Assembly (NCBI GenBank): GCA_024655865.1
Contig: JANLFM010000025.1
Location: 1 to 21,874, forward strand
DNA from: Caldisericota bacterium
Lineage (GTDB): Bacteria > Caldisericota > JANLFM01
DNA length: 21,874 nt
Direction: 5' to 3'
Both the position numbers and the translations under genes were made by a program. The notes under the pieces were generated by a model. It saw nothing but the letters and a program-made list of their open reading frames with translations, made no database searches and was not told the origin of the DNA. Of the stretch, positions 1-6,321 are shown in pieces. The first letter of the stretch is position 1. Every line of letters begins with the position of its first letter.

Positions 1-135
1 CTCCACCAGTTTGGTGATCTCCTTCTCAAAGGGATGGCCGGAAATGTCGGAGAGCGTCACAGCACCAACCCTGGGTGCATAAGCCAGGGTCATGACCATT
101 AACACTGCAATTGCCAGTACTAAAAGTTTCTTCAT
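1..135 (-). CDS. Exported SLH-domain protein, N-terminal fragment
   Basis: Partial gene running off the left edge of the window; 45 codons are visible. Residues 1-25 form a signal peptide: Lys-Lys, a hydrophobic stretch LLVLAIAVLMVMTLAYA, and a small-residue region ending VGA. The mature part begins VTLSDISGHPFEKEITKLVE, which matches the start of an S-layer homology (SLH) domain (pattern FxDVxxHwaxxxIxxLxxxGI). SLH domains bind pyruvylated secondary cell-wall polymers or peptidoglycan. An SLH domain directly after the signal peptide is typical of S-layer proteins and also of OmpM-type outer-membrane porins. The ATG is preceded by a strong AAGGAGGAG ribosome binding site. It follows the anti-sigma gene after 78 bases with no terminator seen, so readthrough is possible. 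What lies beyond the SLH start is unknown. Confidence 0.75.
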   Translation of the reverse strand, partial: MKKLLVLAIAVLMVMTLAYAPRVGAVTLSDISGHPFEKEITKLVE

Positions 136-196
136 TCTCACTCCTCCTTGTTACTAATTTCCCAAATTTACTAACTAACCCTCTTTTCTCCCTTCA

Positions 197-208
197 ATCA
201 CCTCCTTA
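197..208 (-). promoter_or_regulatory. Orphan extended Shine-Dalgarno sequence
   Basis: The minus strand reads TAAGGAGGTGAT, a 12-base perfect complement of the usual 3' end of 16S rRNA, only five bases after the anti-sigma stop codon. No well-placed start follows. A TTG three bases after GGAGG would open an eight-codon ORF ending at about 171. The SLH gene has its own Shine-Dalgarno about 55 bases further on. It could be a leader peptide, a ribosome standby site or a remnant of a lost gene. Confidence 0.4.
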
Positions 209-213
209 AAGAC

Positions 214-660
214 TTAATAAAAGCCAATTCTGTAATTTAACCCTTCCTCGCTGGGAGGGTTGTGTGGATAACCGGCATCTCTGGATACGATTGTTACTGC
301 ACTTCCTTCTTCAGTGGGGGAGTTTATCTTATTGATTAAACCAGCAGAAATGGGAGAAAGCAATAAGAAAATTCCTACAAGAAGAATAAGAATTAGAGCA
401 AACGAAGGAACAAGGCGCATATAGCGCTTGCTTTCCTTGGATGAAAATACCAGCCCCCAGTTGATCGGCAGGGGCCAATTGGCTTGCTGATTAGCATTCA
501 GGCTCTTCTTCAAAAGTGAGAGGAAAGTCTCTTCCTGGCTGTAAACTTTGCGGCATTCCGGACAATTCTTAAGATGATCCTCCACCTTTTCCCTGGTAAG
601 GGTTCCCAAATCCCCAAGAAGGTAGGATTCTACAAGCTGGCGTACCTTCTTACAATTCAT
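214..660 (-). CDS. Zinc-finger anti-sigma factor, membrane-anchored
   Basis: 148 residues. The N-terminal part is a zinc-binding anti-sigma (ZAS, zf-HC2) domain, with Cys3 and the HxxxCxxC motif His29-Cys33-Cys36. A single strongly hydrophobic segment at about residues 82-104 is the membrane anchor, leaving a short C-terminal tail of about 44 residues on the outer face. Proteins of this type hold their partner ECF sigma factor inactive at the membrane until an envelope signal releases it. The ATG lies inside the end of the upstream sigma gene (11-base overlap), which couples translation of the pair. The signal and the regulon cannot be read from the sequence; the adjacent SLH gene is a candidate target. 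Confidence 0.88.
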   Translation of the reverse strand: MNCKKVRQLVESYLLGDLGTLTREKVEDHLKNCPECRKVYSQEETFLSLLKKSLNANQQANWPLPINWGLVFSSKESKRYMRLVPSFALILILLVGIFLLLSPISAGLINKINSPTEEGSAVTIVSRDAGYPHNPPSEEGLNYRIGFY

Positions 661-1264
661 ATGCTTCCTCTTCCTTGGAAGGATGCCACAATCCTTGAAC
701 TTCTAAATCAGCCTTTAATTTCTTTAGCGCGGCATTGAGGCGAGATTTGACTGTCCCAACCGGGCACTTCAGAATCCTGGCAATCTCTTTCTGGCTGTAG
801 CCTTCCAAATAGCGAAGCACAATGACTGCTCGATAGGGAAAACTTAAGCGATTCACCGCCTCCATTACCCCTACAGAGAACGGGCTGTTTTCCCGTAAGT
901 TCACCTGCAACACACTCATATCCGCTAAGAGGCTCACCTTTTTCCTTTCCTTTAAGATTGCACAGCACTTATTTATTAATATTCGCGTGACCCAGGTTTT
1001 AAAGAACAGCGGCTCTCTAAGTTGTTTGATGTTCTTGTAAGCTTTAAGCGCCACATCCTGGAGCGCATCGTAAGCGTCGCTTTCGTTCTCAAGGATCACA
1101 CAAGCAGTCCGATAAAGGCTATCCTTTACTTTCTCAAAAAGCCTAACGAATGCCTCCTTGCTTCCAGCCTGGGCCGCGAGCACCAGCTGGCTTAAATCCT
1201 CGGACTGCTTTTCACCTTTAATAAATAGATTATTCTTTTTCAAAATTGGTTCGCAATTCCTCAA
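650..1264 (-). CDS. ECF-type RNA polymerase sigma factor
   Basis: 204 residues. Region sigma-2 covers about residues 36-105 (AFVRLFEKVKDSLYRTA, then DAYDALQDVALKAY and TWVTRILINKC). Region sigma-4 covers about 135-186, with the helix-turn-helix GYSQKEIARILKCPVGTVKSRL. There is no region 1 or 3, as in ECF (group 4) sigma factors. The partner anti-sigma gene overlaps its stop. The start is uncertain: TTG at 1264 gives the longest frame but has no Shine-Dalgarno, while a GAGGAA just inside the frame suggests a start several codons later (for example TTG at 1243). A housekeeping-type promoter at 1291-1319 precedes the gene. Family assignment is firm; the ECF group and target genes are unknown. 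Confidence 0.88.
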   Translation of the reverse strand: MRNCEPILKKNNLFIKGEKQSEDLSQLVLAAQAGSKEAFVRLFEKVKDSLYRTACVILENESDAYDALQDVALKAYKNIKQLREPLFFKTWVTRILINKCCAILKERKKVSLLADMSVLQVNLRENSPFSVGVMEAVNRLSFPYRAVIVLRYLEGYSQKEIARILKCPVGTVKSRLNAALKKLKADLEVQGLWHPSKEEEAYEL

Positions 1265-1290
1265 AATTTTTTTGATTTAAACCAGGAACA

Positions 1291-1319
1291 ATTATATTTT
1301 CCTGATGAGTGGTATTCAA
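1291..1319 (-). promoter_or_regulatory. Sigma-70/sigma-A type promoter for the ECF sigma operon
   Basis: On the minus strand a -35 TTGAAT (1314-1319) is followed by exactly 17 bases and a perfect -10 TATAAT (1291-1296). The -35 lies four bases beyond the sepF stop codon. Predicted transcription start is near 1284, about 20 bases before the TTG at 1264. This would let the sigma/anti-sigma pair be made by housekeeping polymerase independently of the dcw operon. Confidence 0.7.
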
Positions 1320-1323
1320 CGAA

Positions 1324-1728
1324 TCAAAGTTCTGGAAAAAGATCGCTTGAGTCAAACGGTTTTTCCTGGTCCCAGCTTTTCCTTCTCGTCTCCTCAATGT
1401 TCACTGAACTAGGAGCAAAGAGGAAAACCGACTCCGCTATCTTTTCTACTGAGCCGTTCAAGGCATAAATGGTACCACTTAGAAAGTCAATACACCTTCG
1501 TGCGGCGTCGTGGTCCATTTTCTCCAAATTGACCACTACTGGTTTCCGCGCCTTAAGGTTATCAGCAATTTTTCTTCCCTCTTCGAAACTCGTGGGCTCA
1601 AAGAGCACGATCGTGCTCTGTTTCCTCTCCGGGGTGAACGCTTCCCTTTCGGGCTGGGCATTCTCCACCCCTTCTTCCTCTTCCTCTGCCTCTTCTTGAG
1701 ATCCGAAGAATCTCTTAAACCAACTCAA
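1324..1728 (-). CDS. sepF: Cell division protein SepF
   Basis: 134 residues. Residues 1-10 (MSWFKRFFGS) form the amphipathic membrane-targeting helix. An acidic linker (about 12-29, mostly Glu) leads to the SepF domain at about 37-113, with STIVLFEPTSFEEGRKIADNL, VVVNLEKMD and the end VFLFAPSSV. SepF polymerises into rings, binds the FtsZ C-terminal tail and tethers the Z-ring to the membrane. The start is TTG, overlapping the yggS stop as TTGA, with AAGGA a few bases upstream. Last gene of the dcw cluster. Because no ftsA is present in the cluster, SepF is the likely main Z-ring anchor here (inference). Confidence 0.93.
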   Translation of the reverse strand: MSWFKRFFGSQEEAEEEEEGVENAQPEREAFTPERKQSTIVLFEPTSFEEGRKIADNLKARKPVVVNLEKMDHDAARRCIDFLSGTIYALNGSVEKIAESVFLFAPSSVNIEETRRKSWDQEKPFDSSDLFPEL

Positions 1729-2411
1729 GTGTCCTTCCTCCTTTCACCGAATATCGCCCTCCCTACCCTGATAATGGTAGCCCCTTCTTCAATAGCCTGT
1801 ACAAAATCCTGGCTCATGCCCATGGAAAGATGCTTCAATTCTACTCCAAATTTATCCGAAATTCTGTCCCTGAGCTCCCTCATCTGCCGGAAATAGAACC
1901 GGGTTTCCTCCGGGGGAACAAGGGGCGTAATGGTCATTAGCCCAAGTACAGAGAGGTACGGGAGCGTAAGAAGCGCAGAAATTTTGTCCTCCTCTTCAGG
2001 GAGAAGACCATTTTTCCTGGGATCTCTGCCGATGTTGACCTCAATTAGGCAGCCTATTTTCCTGGCTGTCTGCTCTCCGTAATTATTGAGAATTAATCCC
2101 AGCCTGGGATCATCTACGGAGTGCAGCAAGTGGAAAAGGCTGGCTACCTTTTTGGCCTTGTTCTTTTGAAGATGGCCAATAAAATGCCAGTTTAAGTTAA
2201 GTTCAGAGAGAGCCTTAATTTTAGGCTCCGCTTCCTGCAAATAATTTTCCCCGAAGTCCCTCAAACCACAGTTTGTAGCTTCCCAAATTTTCTCGGGACT
2301 CACGCCTTTGGTAACAGCTACCAGGAGAACCTCTGAGGGGTCTCTCCCGGATCTAAGGCATGCTTCTCTGATTTCCGCCTTTACCCTCTCGATGTTTTTC
2401 TCGATACTCAT
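1725..2411 (-). CDS. yggS: YggS/PLPBP-family pyridoxal-phosphate homeostasis protein
   Basis: 228 residues, usual length. It is a single-domain fold-type III PLP barrel. VAVTKG contains the PLP-binding Lys35; DFGENYLQEA, WHFIGHLQKNKAKKV, GLMTITPL, LSMGMSQDF and GATIIRVGRAIFG are the family signatures. No enzymatic activity is established for the family; members bind PLP and affect vitamin B6 and amino-acid homeostasis. The ATG overlaps the stop of the HlyD-like gene (ATGA) and its stop overlaps the sepF start (TTGA), so it is translationally tied to both. The yggS-sepF pairing is widespread in Gram-positive bacteria and cyanobacteria. Confidence 0.94.
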   Translation of the reverse strand: MSIEKNIERVKAEIREACLRSGRDPSEVLLVAVTKGVSPEKIWEATNCGLRDFGENYLQEAEPKIKALSELNLNWHFIGHLQKNKAKKVASLFHLLHSVDDPRLGLILNNYGEQTARKIGCLIEVNIGRDPRKNGLLPEEEDKISALLTLPYLSVLGLMTITPLVPPEETRFYFRQMRELRDRISDKFGVELKHLSMGMSQDFVQAIEEGATIIRVGRAIFGERRKDT

Positions 2412-3160
2412 GGTTCTATTTTAATCATCGATCCAGGCTTAATTCCTGAGACTGCCAGGTTTGAATAATCGCTCCCTAAAATCTGCACCGGAGAAAACTC
2501 AGAGTCGCCATTAGTTTCCCGGTACACCCCAAGTTCCCCATTTTGCACGGTGAGAGCTCTCTTGGGAATAAGAGGAACCTGTTTTAGCGATCCATAAAAA
2601 ATCGTTACAACCCCAGAGGGAGCCTTTAGAAGCTGGGGGAGAAAGTCCCTTATCATAAGCCTCACATCCCACAAGTCCCCGTGCTTTTCTGTAGAGAGGA
2701 ACTCTCCCCAGACCTCCTGCCTGGAGAAGGGAAATTGAAGTCCCAGGAATTCTTTCCCGGAAACATCCCTTGCCTGTTCAGGATACATAGAAATTTGAAT
2801 AGATCCCTCAAGAGGCAAAATCTCAAAAAGAAGCGCTCCGCTCTCCACCTCCCCCCTTGTCCTGAAGACCACTAATCCCGCCTGGGAAGATTTATATATT
2901 TTGGTATTATCACCCTGAACCAGGCAAATTTCTTCCTGAGCTTTTACCTTTTCCCCATCCCCCACCAAAGGGTAAAGGGTCCCCTTTGTCTCTGAAAAAA
3001 TCTTTTCAGTTTGGGCATCAAATGTATACTGTGCAGAAAAGCACAAGTAAAGGTCCCCCATCCTGACCTGATAAATTTCGCTCTGGCTTCTGTCTTTTAA
3101 GGCAAACCAGGCTACCAGGAAGAGTATGAGAAGAATGACAAACGCTATTTTGAGCTTCAT
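2408..3160 (-). CDS. HlyD/membrane-fusion-like envelope protein
   Basis: 250 residues. One N-terminal transmembrane segment (about 4-20) places the rest outside the membrane. A biotinyl/lipoyl-like half motif (GTLYPLVGDGEKVKAQEEI, then SSQAGLVVF) and a C-terminal strand region (VPLIPKRALTVQNGELGVY, ending GIKPGSMIKIEP) resemble HlyD/MacA-type membrane-fusion proteins. The long coiled-coil hairpin and any partner transporter gene are missing, so it is probably not a normal efflux adaptor. It starts two bases after the nrdR stop and overlaps yggS by ATGA. A HlyD-like gene before yggS-sepF is also found in clostridial dcw regions. Function is not established; a role in envelope assembly or septation is inferred from context only. 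Confidence 0.65.
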   Translation of the reverse strand: MKLKIAFVILLILFLVAWFALKDRSQSEIYQVRMGDLYLCFSAQYTFDAQTEKIFSETKGTLYPLVGDGEKVKAQEEICLVQGDNTKIYKSSQAGLVVFRTRGEVESGALLFEILPLEGSIQISMYPEQARDVSGKEFLGLQFPFSRQEVWGEFLSTEKHGDLWDVRLMIRDFLPQLLKAPSGVVTIFYGSLKQVPLIPKRALTVQNGELGVYRETNGDSEFSPVQILGSDYSNLAVSGIKPGSMIKIEP

Positions 3161-3162
3161 TT

Positions 3163-3624
3163 CTATTTCTTGGCATTATCCCTCATGATTTTTCGGAGTT
3201 CTGAAAGAAAAGTGCCCAGATCTTGAAACTGCCGATAAACGGAGGCGAACCTGACGTAAGCTACCTCATCCAGTTTTTTTAACTTGGAAATCACTAGCTC
3301 ACCGATCTCGCTCGAGGAGATTTCGCTCTCCATCCTATTCCGGAGCTCTTTTTCCACTTCATCCACAAGGTTTTCCAGAGCACTCATAGGAATTGGTCGT
3401 TTTTCACAGGCTTTTTGTAATCCAGAAAGGATTTTGTTGCGATCGAAACTCTCCCTTCTCCCGTCTTTCTTTCGCACCCAGAGCTTGATCTCCTCCACCC
3501 TCTCGTATGTGGTAAAACGACGACCACAATGGGAACACTCCCTCCTCCTCCGAATTCCACCCTCTTTAGCGGAACGGGAGTCAATTACTTTAGTGCCTTG
3601 CTTGCCGCAAAAGGGACAGCGCAA
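3163..3624 (-). CDS. nrdR: Transcriptional repressor NrdR
   Basis: 153 residues, typical length. The N-terminal zinc ribbon has Cys3, Cys6, Cys30 and Cys33 (RCPFCG and ECSHCGRRF), with the conserved basic GGIRRRREC stretch. An ATP-cone domain follows at about residues 47-137 (LWVRKKDGRRESFDRNKI to YVRFASVYRQF). NrdR senses ATP/dATP and represses ribonucleotide reductase genes by binding NrdR boxes. The start is TTG immediately after the ftsZ TAG with only a weak AAGAG upstream, so translation probably depends on ftsZ. No ribonucleotide reductase gene is in the window. Confidence 0.95.
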   Translation of the reverse strand: MRCPFCGKQGTKVIDSRSAKEGGIRRRRECSHCGRRFTTYERVEEIKLWVRKKDGRRESFDRNKILSGLQKACEKRPIPMSALENLVDEVEKELRNRMESEISSSEIGELVISKLKKLDEVAYVRFASVYRQFQDLGTFLSELRKIMRDNAKK

Positions 3625-4719
3625 CTATTTTCTCTTTAAGAAAGAGGGAATCTCGATGTCCTCCCCTACGTCCTTGAAGTCGAAGGAAAATGAAGGCGTG
3701 CTTGGCGCCGTTGCCTCTGGGGTTGGTCCAGGTCCAGGAGGAGCAAGGCGAGCCTCTTTGCGATATCTGGAATCAAAACCCGTGGCAATTACGGTAATCT
3801 TTATCTGATCGTCAAGATTATCATCTATCACTGAGCCAAAGATGATATTGGCCTCCGGGTCAGCGATGGAACTAATAACGCTTGCAGCTTCATTTACTTC
3901 TGCCAACGTCATGTTCTTGCCTCCGGTGATATTGAAGAGTAACCCTTTGGCACCTTCAATTGCGGATTCCAAGAATGGGCTGGAAATAGCCATTTTGGCA
4001 GCAGCCTCAGCCCTGTTCTCTCCGCTCCCTATACCGATGCCCATCAGAGCGCTGCCCGCATTGCGCATGATCGTGTTTACGTCGGCGAAATCAAGGTTGA
4101 TAAGACCGGGAACTGTAATCAGGTCAGAAATTCCCTGAACACCCTGTTTGATTACCTCATCCGCCATGCGAAAAGCTTCAATCAGGGTAGTGTTCTTGGG
4201 GACGACCTGGAGCAACTTGTCGTTGGAGATAGTGATCAAAGTATCAACCTTCTCCTTCAGCTTTGCTACGCCTTGTTCAGCAATCTGAGCCCTTCTTCTT
4301 CCCTCGAAGGAAAAGGGTTTGGTGACTACTGCGATAGTCAGGGCTCCAAGCTGCCGTGCCACTTCGGCAATTATGGGAGAAGCACCCGTTCCCGTACCTC
4401 CGCCCATTCCGGCTGTAATGAAAACCAGGTCAGCACCCGCCAACGCTTCCGCAATAATATCCCTGGATTCCTCTCCTGCCCTTTCACCGAGTTCAGGGTT
4501 GAAGCCCGCGCCCAAACCCTTAGTGACCTTAGGTCCTATCTGGATTTGTCGGTCTGCCAGTGAAAGCTTAAGCACCTGAACATCGGTGTTAATGGCGATA
4601 AACTCCACATGCTTGATCCCCGCCTCAATCATCCTGTTGACGGCGTTGGTTCCGCCTCCTCCAACACCCACCACTTTTATGTTAGCGGGGCTTTCCTCCC
4701 ACGGATCGTATAGGCTCAT
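3625..4719 (-). CDS. ftsZ: Cell division GTPase FtsZ
   Basis: 364 residues. Tubulin-like GTPase that polymerises into the Z-ring. The N-terminal nucleotide region has [15 protein letters not shown] (about 16-30); the tubulin signature GGGTGTG is at 106-112; the catalytic T7 loop NLDFADVN is at about 208-215. A Pro-rich variable linker precedes the conserved C-terminal peptide [12 protein letters not shown] (353-364), the docking site for SepF or FtsA. The ATG has a strong AAGGAGGG six bases upstream, the best ribosome binding site in this part of the cluster, fitting a highly translated gene. It follows ftsQ by 13 bases; ftsA, which often sits between them, is absent. Confidence 0.98.
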   Translation of the reverse strand: MSLYDPWEESPANIKVVGVGGGGTNAVNRMIEAGIKHVEFIAINTDVQVLKLSLADRQIQIGPKVTKGLGAGFNPELGERAGEESRDIIAEALAGADLVFITAGMGGGTGTGASPIIAEVARQLGALTIAVVTKPFSFEGRRRAQIAEQGVAKLKEKVDTLITISNDKLLQVVPKNTTLIEAFRMADEVIKQGVQGISDLITVPGLINLDFADVNTIMRNAGSALMGIGIGSGENRAEAAAKMAISSPFLESAIEGAKGLLFNITGGKNMTLAEVNEAASVISSIADPEANIIFGSVIDDNLDDQIKITVIATGFDSRYRKEARLAPPGPGPTPEATAPSTPSFSFDFKDVGEDIEIPSFLKRK

Positions 4720-4732
4720 CTATTTCCCTCCT

Positions 4733-5371
4733 TCATTTAGCGTAAACCTCGGAATATTCAAAATGCAACTCCTTTTTCCCGTCCTTGCGTGCTCTATTAA
4801 TATATACCTCTAAATAAGCCATGTGTTTCTCATAATTGCTCAAGGAAAAAAAACATTTTAATCCATCATCTAATTGTAAGACTACTTTTTCTGAAGAATC
4901 CACTTCCAATGCCCTTATTGTTTTTTTAAGTCTATCAGGAATTCTGGCCATCAGGGTAGCCAGCTCGCCCCTAATTTCTTGAGGCAGGGGCCAGGTGTAG
5001 ACGCTGCACGTAGCCGTAGGCGTAACCCGTGGGTTCTCCACAAAATCTCCATTGTCCAAAAGTTCCCATGTTTTTTCCTTTAAAGAGAGGATAAGCAGTA
5101 CCTTATGTCTTACCCAGCGCACCTGGAGATCAAAAGGAAAATACCGCTCCAGAACCACGTCCTTTAAACCACCATCAAGACTCTTCAGGGTCGCGAAATC
5201 AGGTAATCTGGCAAGGATAAAGGATTGAGCGCCCAAGCCCGCTTTCAAAAGACTAGTATCAAAATCCGCCCCCTCGATATAAACTTTCCCTACAGGAACA
5301 GGGAATTGTAAATAAGTAAGCGCGGTTCCCAAAAAGAGAGATAAAATCAGGAAAAAGGAAAAGGCTTTCAT
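4733..5371 (-). CDS. ftsQ: FtsQ/DivIB-type cell division protein (divergent)
   Basis: 212 residues, shorter than most FtsQ. One N-terminal transmembrane segment at about 4-20, then a POTRA-like start (VGKVYIEGADFDTSLLKAGLG). The C-terminal part (LQLDDGLKCFFSLSNYEKHMAYLEVYI, ending ELHFEYSEV) resembles the FtsQ beta domain, where a Lys-containing helix precedes a final strand. FtsQ recruits FtsL/FtsB and controls activation of FtsWI. Sequence similarity alone is weak; the call rests on topology and on its place between murB and ftsZ. The ATG overlaps the murB stop (ATGA). Confidence 0.8.
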   Translation of the reverse strand: MKAFSFFLILSLFLGTALTYLQFPVPVGKVYIEGADFDTSLLKAGLGAQSFILARLPDFATLKSLDGGLKDVVLERYFPFDLQVRWVRHKVLLILSLKEKTWELLDNGDFVENPRVTPTATCSVYTWPLPQEIRGELATLMARIPDRLKKTIRALEVDSSEKVVLQLDDGLKCFFSLSNYEKHMAYLEVYINRARKDGKKELHFEYSEVYAK

Positions 5372-6321
5372 CCTCTATAAGGCCTCAGGAACTCTGCCAG
5401 CTCATCGGGCCAATTCCCGATGATTTTCAGCTCTGGTTCTAAACACACCCCGAACTTCTCCTCTACTACCCTGCGAACCCTGCCCATAAGTCTTCCCACA
5501 TCGATTGCGCGGGCCCCTTTGTAATTCACTATAAAATTAGCGTGAACCGGTGAGACCATCGCCCCACCCTCTGTCCAGCCCTTGCAACCCGCATCTTCAA
5601 TAAGTTTGCCGGCATACGCGTTATCGGGATTTCGAAAAACGCTTCCCGCCGAGGGATAATTAAGGGGCTGCACCTGTTTTCTTCTTAAAAGTAATTCCTC
5701 AATCCGGGAAAATATTTTCTCAGGTTCCTCCCTTTGAAGGAGAAGCTCCACCTCCAACACTATCCACTTGCCGGTGTCAAGGATACTTTTTCGGTACTGA
5801 AAGCAAAGGTCCTCTTTCCGCATCTCCACGAAATCTAGGGTCTGGCAATCCAGGGCCCATACCTTGACCACGTGCTGGCCCATGTGCAACGTGCTTGAGC
5901 CTGCGTTCATCACCACCGCACCGGCAACTGTACCGGGGATCCCTACTGCGAAATGCCAGCCGAAGAGGCCGTTTTTTGCAGCCTGATGGATCAAAAAGGA
6001 GAGGTCTGTTCCTGCTCCGGCAATTACGCGTTCCCCGAGGAACTGGAACCCGTTGAAGACTCCCGAAATCTTAATGATCATGCCGTCAAAGCCCTCGTCA
6101 GAGACCAGAAGATTGGTGCCATTCCCTATGATGTAGCAGGGAATTCCCTCCTGGTAAGAGAAATTGAGCGCAATTTTCAAATCATTCACGTCCTGGGGCA
6201 CGCAGAAAATTCTGGCTGGCCCTCCAATTCTATAGGAGGTGTGCCGGAACATGGGTTCAGAATAGAAAATTGGACCTTTGAAACCAGTCTTGGCTAAGAG
6301 TTTTTCATCCATTGATTTCAT
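5368..6321 (-). CDS. murB: UDP-N-acetylenolpyruvoylglucosamine reductase MurB
   Basis: 317 residues from the chosen ATG. FAD/NADPH-dependent enzyme that reduces UDP-GlcNAc-enolpyruvate to UDP-MurNAc. Seen: RIGGPA (31-36), GNGTNLLV FAD-binding loop (67-74), GIPGTVAGAVVMNAG (127-141), catalytic-type Arg in FQYRKS (about 177), the proton-donor Ser in SAGSVFRNP (about 227) and the Glu in LEPELK (about 297). Size and motifs fit type II MurB. The start is a choice: the frame opens at TTG 6348, but ATG 6321 has GAGAGGG at proper spacing; ATG 6312 is also possible. The chosen start overlaps the end of murC by 17 bases. Confidence 0.95.
   Translation of the reverse strand: MKSMDEKLLAKTGFKGPIFYSEPMFRHTSYRIGGPARIFCVPQDVNDLKIALNFSYQEGIPCYIIGNGTNLLVSDEGFDGMIIKISGVFNGFQFLGERVIAGAGTDLSFLIHQAAKNGLFGWHFAVGIPGTVAGAVVMNAGSSTLHMGQHVVKVWALDCQTLDFVEMRKEDLCFQYRKSILDTGKWIVLEVELLLQREEPEKIFSRIEELLLRRKQVQPLNYPSAGSVFRNPDNAYAGKLIEDAGCKGWTEGGAMVSPVHANFIVNYKGARAIDVGRLMGRVRRVVEEKFGVCLEPELKIIGNWPDELAEFLRPYRG

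Noticed and set aside
1283-1304. Inverted repeat CAGGAA...TTCCTG as a terminator for sepF
   Set aside because: Only six pairs around a ten-base loop with no T run directly after it, and it contains the -10 box of the ECF promoter; more likely chance or a minor operator.
3284-3808. 174-codon open frame on the plus strand opposite nrdR and the ftsZ end
   Set aside because: Antisense to conserved coding sequence, Ser/Arg-rich, no recognisable domain.
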